NCBI GenBank assembly: GCA_963665785.1
Contig: OY762456.1
Span: forward strand, 1,302,001 to 1,366,000
Direction of reading: 5' to 3'
Length of the DNA: 64,000 bases
Source: UBA7455 sp026713185
Lineage (GTDB): Bacteria > Pseudomonadota > Gammaproteobacteria > Pseudomonadales > Azotimanducaceae
Part shown: in pieces, positions 51,139 to 59,754 of the stretch
How the letters are laid out: every line of letters starts with the position of its first letter
Numbering within the stretch: the stretch's first letter is position 1
Notes under the pieces: model-generated
Database searches by the model: none
What the model was told of the DNA's origin: nothing
Seen by the model: the letters and a program-made list of their open reading frames with translations, nothing else
Translations under genes and position numbers: made by a program

Positions 51139-52289
51139 GTGGGTCTGGCTTTTATAGTACTTTCACAGCGCTCCATGGGCAGGAGCGCCGCACTGCGTGC
51201 GAAGACGTGGTGGGGCACGAGGAGGGCTTCCTTCAGGGCGACGTCCCGGTCCCACGGATTGTCGATTGCCGCCACCGACTGTGCTTTGGCGAGTCCGATG
51301 TGGTTCAGGTGGTAGTACGGGGAGACGAGCGGGTAGAACTGCAACGGCCAGTCCGTTCCGTACACCAGGCGTTCGGACAGACCTGGCGCCTTGAGCGTGC
51401 GTGCGAGATAACCGAGTTTGTTGATCTGCGTAAGGCTCGAGATGTCCGCGTACAGGTTCGGGTACCGTTCGAACAGCGGCAGGATTCTCTCGAAGTTGTC
51501 CTGCCCCTGGTTCTCTCCCGTGGTTGCCATGTGGGCTGCGATGACGGTCACGCCCAGGGACAGCGGCAATTGCAACCGTAACGGATCGCCGTACGCATCG
51601 ATTGCACTTTCGAATGAGCGTTCCTGGCCCGCGTGCGTGAGTAGGGGAAGATCCAGCGCCGCGAGTCGCTCGTAGAAAGGTCGGATTGCCTCGTCGGCGG
51701 GGTCGATGTCCATGATGTTTGGAATCCACTTGACAAGCACTGCGCCTGCGTCGCGTACGTGCACGAGTTGTTCAAGTGCGTCATGACGGTACGGATTGAC
51801 ACTTGCCCCGAAACAGAGCTCAGCGTGCCGCGCCGTCTCGCGGGCGACAAAGTCGTTGGGCACATAGACCTGGGTGGCTTCCCGATCGAGGTTGCCCGAG
51901 GCATCTACCACGCCATCAAGGGCCAGTACTACCGCCCTTTCCACGCGCTCGGAGGCTGCGATATGGCTGGCAATGCGATCGATCACGATACCGTCGCCGT
52001 CCTCCTCAAGAGCTTCGCGGGTAACCCCGAAAGCGCGCAGGTAGATGGGAAAGCGGACACTGTCCTGCATCGCATGGCCAATGAAGACACCGCTGCCGCC
52101 GGCGCCGATGCCGGCGGTGTGGGCGTGCAGGTCCACAATGCCCGCGGCCCGCGTCGCCGTATCCCCTGCCATCACCTGTACCGATGTAGCTATGACCAGA
52201 ACCAGCAGAGCCCTGGTTGTTAAAGGAATCAATGTTAACCAGGCTCCTTTTGAAAGATCTTTGGCGAGGTTGGAAGATACGAGGTCCAT
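51135..52289 (-). CDS. Exported amidohydrolase-like protein
   Basis: A 384-residue protein from ATG 52289. An N-terminal hydrophobic segment (LIPLTTRALLVLVIATSVQV) looks like a signal peptide or anchor. Then comes GIVDLHAHTAGIG with the HxH metal pair, LTHAGQERSF with a further His, VIAAHMATTG, and late TDWPLQFYPLV carrying the conserved Asp. These are the order and spacing of amidohydrolase-2 TIM barrels. It may hydrolyse a periplasmic substrate. The frame extends upstream to 52436 but that part contains a degenerate repeat. First gene of the G+C-rich operon. Confidence 0.82.
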   Translation of the reverse strand: MDLVSSNLAKDLSKGAWLTLIPLTTRALLVLVIATSVQVMAGDTATRAAGIVDLHAHTAGIGAGGSGVFIGHAMQDSVRFPIYLRAFGVTREALEEDGDGIVIDRIASHIAASERVERAVVLALDGVVDASGNLDREATQVYVPNDFVARETARHAELCFGASVNPYRHDALEQLVHVRDAGAVLVKWIPNIMDIDPADEAIRPFYERLAALDLPLLTHAGQERSFESAIDAYGDPLRLQLPLSLGVTVIAAHMATTGENQGQDNFERILPLFERYPNLYADISSLTQINKLGYLARTLKAPGLSERLVYGTDWPLQFYPLVSPYYHLNHIGLAKAQSVAAIDNPWDRDVALKEALLVPHHVFARSAALLPMERCESTIKARPT

Positions 52290-52316
52290 TATACTCTGAC
52301 GCCTTACTCCGACTCC
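52289..52316. repeat. Degenerate GGGGTCGG repeat half-arm
   Basis: The sequence TACTCTGACGCCTTACTCCG resembles the right arm of the palindrome family with about six differences over 28 bases. It lies at the start codon of the amidohydrolase gene and at the right edge of the G+C-rich block, opposite the family I fragment on the left edge. Confidence 0.45.
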
Positions 52317-52394
52317 AGGACTTACTTTTGCATTCATGCAGAAGTACGGTTTACAATTCCTGCTTCTTTGCACGCAGTGAGCAACCAATTTCCC

Positions 52395-53288
52395 ATGTCC
52401 ATAGCAGAACAACAACTCAATAAAGTACGTACTCAAGCCGGATTCATTGCGGCACTGGACCAGAGTGGCGGGAGCACGCCGAAAGCCCTTGATCTCTATG
52501 GTATCTTTGATGATGCGTACACCAACGATGAGGAAATGTTCTCACTGGTTCACGAGATGCGCACCCGGATTATCTCCAGCCCGGTATTCAACGGTGACCG
52601 TATCCTCGGCGCTATCCTTTTCGAGAATACGCTGGATCGGGAAATCGGTGGCATGAATTCGGCTCGTTATCTTTGGGAGGTGAAAAATGTCCTTCCCATC
52701 ATCAAGGTGGACAAAGGATTAGCTGATGAAGAGGACGGAGTTCAGGTGATGAAGCCGAATCCCGGTCTCCCGGCGCTCCTGGATAAAGCTTTGGGAAGAA
52801 ACGTTTTTGGCACAAAAATGCGCTCTGTTATCAAGACGGCAAATGGCGCCGGTATCGAGAGGGTCACCCGGCAACAGTTCGAGGTGGGACGGCAGATTGT
52901 TGCCGCAGGTCTTGTACCGATTATCGAACCGGAAGTGGATATCCACGCACCCGACAAGAGTGCTGCCGAAGTACTGCTGAGAGATCAATTGCTGGCCCAT
53001 CTGGACAACCTGGAATCGGACGAACTCGTGATGTTCAAGCTGACCCTGCCGGAGGAACCGGGATTTTACCAGGCATGCCAGGATCATCCGAACATGCTGA
53101 AGGTTGTTGCACTTTCCGGTGGCTATTCCCGCGAAGAGGCCAATCGCCGGCTGGCGCTGAACCACGGGATGGCCGCGAGTTTTTCCAGGGCCCTGACTGA
53201 AGGACTCACGGACGGGCAATCGGAGGACGAATTCAATGCCATGCTTGACTCCTCTATCCAATCGATTTTCGATGCGTCCTGTACCTGA
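52395..53288 (+). CDS. fda: Class I fructose-bisphosphate aldolase
   Basis: About 297 residues, of the small bacterial class I aldolase group (Staphylococcus type). GFIAALDQSGGSTPKAL at the start, LPIIKVDKGLADEEDGVQVM in the middle and TKMRSVIKTANG are family blocks; the Schiff-base lysine should lie in the later FKLTLPEEP strand. GLVPIIEPEVDI is also typical. The ATG at 52395 matches the family N-terminus; an upstream TTG at 52368 is in frame. It cleaves FBP to GAP and DHAP in the cytoplasm. It stands alone. Confidence 0.9.
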   Translation: MSIAEQQLNKVRTQAGFIAALDQSGGSTPKALDLYGIFDDAYTNDEEMFSLVHEMRTRIISSPVFNGDRILGAILFENTLDREIGGMNSARYLWEVKNVLPIIKVDKGLADEEDGVQVMKPNPGLPALLDKALGRNVFGTKMRSVIKTANGAGIERVTRQQFEVGRQIVAAGLVPIIEPEVDIHAPDKSAAEVLLRDQLLAHLDNLESDELVMFKLTLPEEPGFYQACQDHPNMLKVVALSGGYSREEANRRLALNHGMAASFSRALTEGLTDGQSEDEFNAMLDSSIQSIFDASCT

Positions 53289-53305
53289 GAGAAACTGCTC
53301 CGGTC

Positions 53306-53965
53306 TTATGCTTTCTGACTAACGGCTTCCATTTGCTTAAACATTTTTTTCTTACGCATGTCCTTATATCGATTGCCGACATAGAAACAATTGAAACCTC
53401 TGCGCTCTGATCCGTCCAGGTTAGGGCCGGACCAATGTACCGTTGTAGGCCTGAAGAACACAGTATCTCCGGGATCCATTGCCGCTTCAGCGAGGTCAGG
53501 ATGATCTGACAGGTCAGTTGGCTCATGAGCCCTGAGATGCTTGAACTCTTCTTCCCTGAGGTGCGAACCTTTCAAAAAGTGAAGACAGCCATTCTCCTTG
53601 CTGACTTTATCGAGAGCGATCCAGATCACACCACCCTTGAGGGCATCCGAGTGTGGATGCACTTCCTGACCGTTATTATTTTTAGTGAAGAAACTTGCGG
53701 TAGTGGGTTCCGGTTTTCTACCCAACAATGTTTCAAGAACCGGGACATGCTTACCCCTGTAGAGCAGTTCACTGAAGAAACCATCCAGCCTCTCGAGTCC
53801 TTTGGTGACGTTGCTGAATATGTCACTGCGGTGTTGATCCCTGGTGACGTCTTCCGCGCGACGACAGATTTCATTCACCTGTTCCATCGGAACGAAGTTA
53901 CGGAGGATCACGAAGCCATCGCGATCAAAATCTGCTTTGAGAACAGCTGCCTGGTCGTTATTCAT
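53306..53965 (-). CDS. Phytanoyl-CoA dioxygenase (PhyH) family protein
   Basis: A 219-residue Fe(II)/2-oxoglutarate oxygenase. The metal-binding HxD is in EVHPHSDALKGGVIWIALD and the distal His in PTTVHWSGPNLDG, with the 2OG-binding Arg just after (ERRGFN). The start is ATG at 53965 with GGAAGG nine bases upstream; an earlier in-frame TTG overlaps that site. The substrate is unknown. It is convergent with the aldolase gene and separated from the carboxyltransferase gene by a gap carrying a family I repeat. Confidence 0.88.
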   Translation of the reverse strand: MNNDQAAVLKADFDRDGFVILRNFVPMEQVNEICRRAEDVTRDQHRSDIFSNVTKGLERLDGFFSELLYRGKHVPVLETLLGRKPEPTTASFFTKNNNGQEVHPHSDALKGGVIWIALDKVSKENGCLHFLKGSHLREEEFKHLRAHEPTDLSDHPDLAEAAMDPGDTVFFRPTTVHWSGPNLDGSERRGFNCFYVGNRYKDMRKKKMFKQMEAVSQKA

Positions 53966-54087
53966 GTGTGTGCCTTCCAACTATTACAATATCCTCATGA
54001 TAACGTGTATTCGTGATCTAAAGAACTCGGTGAAGCATTCAGGCCTGGGGAATTCACCCATTTTTGGCGGATGTGTGATTACCACTG

Positions 54088-54127
54088 GCAAACAGGCCGG
54101 TATACCTGGATTTACTTCGTCATGTTT
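54088..54127 (+). repeat. Interspersed repeat family I, partial copy C
   Basis: GCAAACAGGCCGGTATACCTGG and the following CTTCGTCATGTTT match the right half of copies A and B. It lies in the 200-base gap between the PhyH and carboxyltransferase genes. Its presence makes at least three copies in 34 kb. Confidence 0.75.
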
Positions 54128-54165
54128 GAAGAGGCTTGTTTCATTAACGAGTGTGTTCGCATCTG

Positions 54166-55722
54166 TCAAGGTCGATAACCAGGTCCGGGATGCGGACCAA
54201 GGCTCTGCGGCAGCAATCGCCAGGCATCCTCCATGAAATCGATCAGCAATGGTCGTGTATCCCTTGGATCAATCATGTTTTCGATTCCAAAGGCGTGAGC
54301 ATTTCTAAAAGGTGACGATATGGCCTGCAACTTATCTTCAATTTCCTGTCGTTTGCGTTCCGGGTCATCTGCGGATTCGATTTCCCGTTTGTAGGCGATG
54401 GCTGTACCACCCTCAATGTGCATTGATCCCCCATGGGTAGATGGCCAGACATAGCGCCGGTACAGCCCCTTTTCACGGAAATGCAGTCCTCCGGCTACGC
54501 CGTAGAGTTGCCGCACCACGACGCAGGCATAGGGGAAGCGACTATTATGAGTGGCCGCAACGACTCTGGCGCCGGCGCGAACAATACCGGCCTTTTCCTG
54601 GGCAGGTCCCACGGAAAATCCGGGTTCGTCAGCAAAATAAACCAGGGGCAGGTGAAACATGTCACAGAGTTCAATCAGGCGTATGGTTTTTTCTCCCGCT
54701 GCCCCATCCATGGAACCGCCGTTGAATTTGGGATTGTTGGCCATCACACCACAGGGCATTCCACCGAGTCGGGCGAGACCCGTGACTCGCGCTTTGCCAT
54801 AGTAAGGTCCAATTTCAAAGAAGGAATCCTTATCAAGGACCGCATTCAATATGTTCCGAGGCTCATAGATTTTACGTCGATCACGAGGCACAACCGATAG
54901 CAGGGACTCTTCCCTGCGATCAGGTTCATCATCTGGCGCGATGCGTGGCGGCAGTTCAAACACATTGGCCGGCAGGTAAGACAGGAATCGTCTGATCTGG
55001 TGCATGGCATCCGGTTCATCTTCTGCCAGATTCATGATGACACCGTTTTTGACCTGGATGCGTTCATCCCCAAGGTCTTCCTTGGAGATTTCCTGGCCGG
55101 TTGCCTGTTCAACCACTTTTGGTCCGGCAACAAATACCTGACTGGTGCCTTTGACCATCAGGTTAAAGTGACACAGGCATGACTGGACAGCAGGTAATCC
55201 GGCGACAGAACCCAACACCGCTGAAACAACCGGTACTGTCTGCATCAGTTCGATGGCTAATTGACTACCTATTCCTGTTGGCAGGTAGGTCCGGCCCATT
55301 TGTTCAAAAGTCTTGACAGAACCTCCGGTCGCATCCAGCAATCTGATATAGGGGATACGGGCGTCAAGAGCCAGATTCTCGATAAACTGGCTCTTGTTGC
55401 CAATAGCCGCATCGGCAGCACCACCGCGAATGGTGAAGTCGCCACCGGAAAAAGCCACCTTTCTGTCATTGATCCTGCAGGTGCCAATGATTGTATTGGA
55501 AGGTTTAAGCCCCCGGACCCGATCATCTTCCCATGTTGCAGTACCGGCAAGAGGTCCGATTTCATAGAAGCTGCCGGCATCGGCCAGCAGGTCTACTCGC
55601 TCGCGAATGGTCAGCTTCCCTCTGGAATGATGAAATGCCACACTGTCTTTACCACCCATTTGTCTGGCCAGTTCAGTCTGACGCGCCAGTTCATCAACAT
55701 CGTCCTTCCAACTCATACGCAC
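54166..55722 (-). CDS. Acyl-CoA carboxylase carboxyltransferase (PccB/MccB type)
   Basis: A 518-residue protein with both carboxyltransferase halves. SRGKLTIRERVDLLADAGSF is the standard N-terminal motif. Instead of the usual GGS-rich loop, the first oxyanion hole region is LLDATGGSVKTFEQMG. The second half has FFEIGPYYGKARVTGLARLG and FADEPGFSVGPAQEKAGIVR. It should transfer CO2 from carboxybiotin to an acyl-CoA. No biotin carboxylase or carrier subunit is adjacent, so it may use subunits encoded elsewhere. Confidence 0.88.
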   Translation of the reverse strand: MRMSWKDDVDELARQTELARQMGGKDSVAFHHSRGKLTIRERVDLLADAGSFYEIGPLAGTATWEDDRVRGLKPSNTIIGTCRINDRKVAFSGGDFTIRGGAADAAIGNKSQFIENLALDARIPYIRLLDATGGSVKTFEQMGRTYLPTGIGSQLAIELMQTVPVVSAVLGSVAGLPAVQSCLCHFNLMVKGTSQVFVAGPKVVEQATGQEISKEDLGDERIQVKNGVIMNLAEDEPDAMHQIRRFLSYLPANVFELPPRIAPDDEPDRREESLLSVVPRDRRKIYEPRNILNAVLDKDSFFEIGPYYGKARVTGLARLGGMPCGVMANNPKFNGGSMDGAAGEKTIRLIELCDMFHLPLVYFADEPGFSVGPAQEKAGIVRAGARVVAATHNSRFPYACVVVRQLYGVAGGLHFREKGLYRRYVWPSTHGGSMHIEGGTAIAYKREIESADDPERKRQEIEDKLQAISSPFRNAHAFGIENMIDPRDTRPLLIDFMEDAWRLLPQSLGPHPGPGYRP

Positions 55723-55909
55723 TCCCTGGGTTCGGCATCACTCGGATTACCCCCGCATTTTGCCATCACAACGGCAGTTTGGCGATGACAAGAGCCAGTT
55801 CTGTTGCATGTGAGTAAAAAAGAAGAAAATACAGTATTACCCTGGAAATGTGGTTTAAAATACTATTTTGCCTTGTTGTCTCCAGACACCTTAGTGAGAG
55901 GTAAACAAC

Positions 55910-57034
55910 ATGCGTATAGGATTACCCAAAGAGATAAAGGTTCATGAGTATCGCGTCGGCCTCACACCCTGGTCAGTTGCCGAACTCACGTTACACAGGC
56001 ACGATGTTATCGTCGAGACCAACGCAGGAGCCGGCATTGGCTTTACCGATTCGGACTACCGGGATGCCGGGGCGAAGATTGCCGATGTCAATGAGACGTT
56101 CAATGCGGATCTGATAATAAAGGTCAAGGAACCGCAGCTTGAGGAATGCGAACGGTTGAAGCCGGAGCAGGTACTGTTTACGTATCTGCATCTTGCTGCC
56201 AACCGTACTCAGACAGATGCCCTGATGGCCTCGGGTGTCACCGCCATCGCTTATGAAACGGTGACTTCCGCCGATGGTGGCTTGCCGCTACTCAAACCCA
56301 TGAGCGAGGTGGCGGGACGGATGTCGGTTCAGGTTGGAGCCTATGCGTTACAGAAAGCGACTGGTGGCCGCGGTACTTTGCTGGGTGGTGTGCCCGGGGT
56401 TTCCCCCGGCAAAGTGGTGATCCTGGGCGGCGGCATTGCTGGTGCAAACGCAGCCATGATGGCCGTTGGATTGCAGGCGGACGTCACCATCCTCGATCGA
56501 TCCGTAACACGCCTGACCTGGTTATCGGAATATTTTAAAGGACGCGTCAAAGTTCTGATGGCTAACGACCGCAACCTGCGTCAGCAAGTGCATTCCGCAG
56601 ACCTCGTTATCGGTGCTGCCCTGGTACCCGGCGCCAGCGCGCCGCGACTGGTGACCAGAGAGATGGTTGCCGACATGGCCGATGGTACAGCGATGGTGGA
56701 TATTTCGATCGACCAGGGAGGCTGTTTTGAAACCAGTCACCCGACAACGCATGAACAGCCAACCTATATCGAGGAAGGCGTCGTTCACTACTGCGTAGCC
56801 AACATGCCCGGTGCTGTTGCACGCACATCCACGATAGCGCTCAACAATGTGACATTACCCTACGTCATTGAACTCGCTGAGAGAGGTTGGTATAGCGCCA
56901 TCAAACGCAACCCCCATTTTGCCAACGGCCTGAATGTACATGATGGGAAAATCATGCATCCAGGTGTGGCCGAGGCGCTGGACCTGCCTCTGCACCATTT
57001 ACATTGGGAGGCTGCCCGAGAACTGCGACCGTAG
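55910..57034 (+). CDS. ald: Alanine dehydrogenase
   Basis: A 374-residue NAD-dependent enzyme converting L-alanine to pyruvate and ammonia. MRIGLPKEIKVHEYRVGLTP is the signature start. The catalytic His is in LFTYLHLAANRTQ, the active-site Lys in VKEPQLEEC context, and the Rossmann motif is VVILGGGIAGANAAMMAV. The C-terminal LNNVTLPYVIELAERGW is typical. GAGAGG precedes the ATG. The last codons (…LRP, stop) lie in the start of a family II repeat. It is a single-gene unit. Confidence 0.95.
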   Translation: MRIGLPKEIKVHEYRVGLTPWSVAELTLHRHDVIVETNAGAGIGFTDSDYRDAGAKIADVNETFNADLIIKVKEPQLEECERLKPEQVLFTYLHLAANRTQTDALMASGVTAIAYETVTSADGGLPLLKPMSEVAGRMSVQVGAYALQKATGGRGTLLGGVPGVSPGKVVILGGGIAGANAAMMAVGLQADVTILDRSVTRLTWLSEYFKGRVKVLMANDRNLRQQVHSADLVIGAALVPGASAPRLVTREMVADMADGTAMVDISIDQGGCFETSHPTTHEQPTYIEEGVVHYCVANMPGAVARTSTIALNNVTLPYVIELAERGWYSAIKRNPHFANGLNVHDGKIMHPGVAEALDLPLHHLHWEAARELRP

Positions 57035-57170
57035 CGAGGGCGAGCCTGATTGAGTCATATTTTTTGGTTATTTGAGGCAAATATTGGATATATTGAACGA
57101 AAATAAGCAGAAAATATGGCCAATCAGGCTTGTCCGCAGTAGGTCAGTCTGTTCTCGGACAGCCTCCTGT
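57021..57170 (-). repeat. Interspersed repeat family II, copy E
   Basis: The minus strand of this stretch aligns with 30179-30304 over both ends, with an extra A+T-rich centre (CAATATATCCAATATTTGCC). The element overlaps the ald stop codon. At its right end GTTCTCGGACAGCCTCCT matches 13604-13621 exactly, over 18 bases. The remaining part of the 306-base gap before the ATP-grasp gene holds a TonB-receptor-like remnant. Confidence 0.8.
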
Positions 57171-57200
57171 ATGCGAAAGTTGCGGAGTTGTTGAATTACG

Positions 57201-57368
57201 ATGATACGGATGCAAGTCAAATCGATTTTCCTGGCACTCTGTGCACTTTTCCTGACGGTCACAGCTGAACAGGCAATCCCCGCCGACTACATTGAGGAGG
57301 TCGTGGTTGTCACCATGCTACTTGACCACTCTTTAAATATGTGGACTATTTTCCCTATCCTCAGCTGA
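57201..57368 (+). pseudogene. Remnant of a TonB-dependent receptor N-terminus
   Basis: A 55-codon frame starts ATG and encodes a signal peptide (SIFLALCALFLTVTA), then a TonB-box-like ADYIEEVVVV. After this it degrades into unrelated sequence and stops inside the next gene's 5' end. The intact receptor at 62201 has the same layout (IIEEIIVTATKR). I read it as the left-over 5' end of a deleted receptor gene. It could instead be a small secreted peptide. Confidence 0.45.
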
Positions 57369-58855
57369 GTTTTTGGCAAGAATATATGGATGATACCTCA
57401 AGATTTACCCGGTATGAGTTGAGCGCCGATTTTTATGACGAAATGTTTGATTCAGATGGCCATCCCCATGATGCCTCCAGAAGGTTATGTCAGGCTTTGG
57501 CGCAGTTGGCCCCGGAGGAGTTGGAAAAACTCCAGGAGGGGGTCTATCGACGTTTCCTCCACGAGGGGATCACCTTTACTGTACTGGGGGATGAATCCAG
57601 TGAACAGATTATTCCCATCGACTGTGTGCCGCGCATACTGACGGCTGTCGAGTGGGAGACGATCGAGCGGGGTCTGAAACAACGCCTGACAGCGCTCAAT
57701 TTGTTTCTCAAAGATGTCTATCACAGTGGGCATTGTCTGCGGGACAAGGTAGTCCCCATTGATCTGGTGTTGGGTTGCCCACAGTACTGCATGGAGATGC
57801 GAGGTGTTGTGGTCCCACACGATGTGTATGTCTCGGTGTGCGGCACTGATATCGTGCGTACCCGTGACGGATTCGCTGTTCTTGAAGACAACTTGCGAGT
57901 ACCGTCAGGAGTGTCCTACATGCTGGCCTGTCGCAATGCCATGAAGGTTGCATTTTCAGGTTTGTACCGGGCACACAAGGTACGGGAGGTCGCGGACTAC
58001 ACCAAACACCTCTACGCTACCCTGGCCTCTCTGGCCCACGTAGGCCGATCACCTAACGTGGCGATTTTGACACCCGGTATCTACAACTCTGCCTACTACG
58101 AACACGCCTTTCTGGCTGGTGAGATGGGCGTTGATCTGGTGGAAGGCCGTGACCTGGAGGTGAGGGATGCGGTTCTTTATGCACGTACCACTGCAGGATT
58201 ACGGCGTATTGACGTACTTTACCGGCGTGTTGATGAAGATTTTCTGGATCCGGTGACCTTTCGCGGTGACTCGATGCTGGGGGCTTCGGGGATGTTCCAC
58301 GCATACCGGGCAGGCAACCTGGTGCTGGCCAATGCCCCGGGAACCGGAGTGGCAGACGATAAATCCCTGTATGCCTTTGTCCCGGAGATAATCCGCTATT
58401 TTCTGGGCGAGGATCCTATCTTGTCCAATGTGGAAACTCATCTCTGCAGAGAACCCGATGAGTTGGCTTATACCCTTGAAAATCTGGAGCAACTGGTGGT
58501 CAAGGAAGTAGGTGGCGCCGGCGGTTACGGGATGCTGGTAGGACCACAGTCCACCGCTCTTGAACGGGAGCAGTATTCCCGTCGTCTGCGAGCTGACCCT
58601 GCCGGATTTATCGCCCAACCGGTGCAGAATCTCTCGCGCGCGCCCTGTTTCATAGACGGTGAATTTTCACCTCGACATGTGGACTTGCGCCCCTTCGTAC
58701 TTCAGGGAAGGGATGGGTCGCATGTGGTTCCTGGAGGATTTTGTCGAGTCGCCTTGCGGCGGGGTAATCTGGTGGTGAATTCGAGTCAGGGGGGTGGCTG
58801 TAAGGATCTGTGGGTATTGGAAGATTCTGCTCAAGAGGGAGCTTTACCATGTTAG
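57341..58855 (+). CDS. Circularly permuted ATP-grasp protein (DUF404/407)
   Basis: A 504-residue protein of the circularly permuted type 2 ATP-grasp family. The start region ELSADFYDEMFDSDGHP and the later QIIPIDCVPRILTAVEWETI and DVYVSVCGTDIVRTRDGFAV with VLEDNLRVPSGVSYMLACRN are family blocks; VVKEVGGAGGYGMLVGP is the nucleotide-binding stretch. Such enzymes ligate amines to carboxylates in peptide-like products. GTG 57341 and ATG 57386 are both possible starts. It overlaps the alpha-E gene by seven bases and forms a three-gene operon. Confidence 0.88.
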   Translation: MDYFPYPQLSFWQEYMDDTSRFTRYELSADFYDEMFDSDGHPHDASRRLCQALAQLAPEELEKLQEGVYRRFLHEGITFTVLGDESSEQIIPIDCVPRILTAVEWETIERGLKQRLTALNLFLKDVYHSGHCLRDKVVPIDLVLGCPQYCMEMRGVVVPHDVYVSVCGTDIVRTRDGFAVLEDNLRVPSGVSYMLACRNAMKVAFSGLYRAHKVREVADYTKHLYATLASLAHVGRSPNVAILTPGIYNSAYYEHAFLAGEMGVDLVEGRDLEVRDAVLYARTTAGLRRIDVLYRRVDEDFLDPVTFRGDSMLGASGMFHAYRAGNLVLANAPGTGVADDKSLYAFVPEIIRYFLGEDPILSNVETHLCREPDELAYTLENLEQLVVKEVGGAGGYGMLVGPQSTALEREQYSRRLRADPAGFIAQPVQNLSRAPCFIDGEFSPRHVDLRPFVLQGRDGSHVVPGGFCRVALRRGNLVVNSSQGGGCKDLWVLEDSAQEGALPC

Positions 58856-59754
58856 CTCGAGTGGCGGCAGATTTTTATTGGATGGGTCGCTATATCGAGA
58901 GAACAGAGCATACTGCGCGCTTGTTGCGTCACCAACTCACCCAGTTACCCGATCACACGGCCGTGGATTTGGCCAGGAGCTGGCAGGTGGTATACCAGGC
59001 CCTGGGCCAGTCTCCACCGGGAATACCCGAAGAAAACCCTGATGAACTTGAGACTTATTTCATGGTTGATGCCTACACTCTGACCGGTGTTCTTGTGGAA
59101 GAGCAAAGTAATTCCGGCTCCATGCTGTCTTGTTGGGGCAGGGCCAGGGAAAATGCCCGTGAGGTTCGGCCTCACCTGCCACTTTCTGTGTGGGTGTGCC
59201 TGAACCAGGGGCACCTTTGGATGCAAAAGATAGACTTCGCCCAGGAATGGTCAGATGCCCCATTATCCCTGGTGTCCCAGGCACACGACAGGTTGCGCCT
59301 GATTGCAGGGGTAGTGGAGTCAGACATGGCGCGAGACGACGGGTGGCGCTTTCTGGAATTGGGCCGTTTCCTGGAGAGGCTGCAAAATCAGGCCAGCTTG
59401 CTTGAAGCCTGGAAGGAGTCTTCCGTTTCCCGGGATGATCTACTGAGAGTGTGTGCGGCTTATGAAGTGTACTGTCGCCGTCATTCCATGGAAATTCACG
59501 AGCAAGAGGTACTGAATCTGCTGATCCGCAATCCCGAACTTCCATACTCACTGCGCTTTGCGGTTGGTCGCATTGACCAGGCGCTTACTGGTATTGATCC
59601 TTCTGGCGCCCGATACCCGCTTGCTGCTCCTCACCGCATGGCTCTGCGCCTTATGGCGGCGGTTGAAGTTGCAGCAATGGAAGAAATAACAAAGGATGCC
59701 AGGGCTTTGCATGGGTTGATTCAGTCTGCTTATATTGAGGAGTTGGTCACGTGA
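58849..59754 (+). CDS. Alpha-E domain protein (DUF403)
   Basis: A 301-residue, all-helical protein. MLARVAADFYWMGRYIERTE is the hallmark N-terminus. ATG 58849 follows AGAGGGAG and overlaps the ATP-grasp gene by seven bases. The family always travels with the permuted ATP-grasp and a transglutaminase. Its biochemical role is not established. The stop overlaps the next gene's start by four bases. Confidence 0.9.
   Translation: MLARVAADFYWMGRYIERTEHTARLLRHQLTQLPDHTAVDLARSWQVVYQALGQSPPGIPEENPDELETYFMVDAYTLTGVLVEEQSNSGSMLSCWGRARENAREVRPHLPLSVWVCLNQGHLWMQKIDFAQEWSDAPLSLVSQAHDRLRLIAGVVESDMARDDGWRFLELGRFLERLQNQASLLEAWKESSVSRDDLLRVCAAYEVYCRRHSMEIHEQEVLNLLIRNPELPYSLRFAVGRIDQALTGIDPSGARYPLAAPHRMALRLMAAVEVAAMEEITKDARALHGLIQSAYIEELVT

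Noticed and set aside
52290..52436. 49-residue N-terminal extension of the amidohydrolase
   Set aside because: It covers a degenerate repeat; the downstream ATG leads straight into a signal-like helix.
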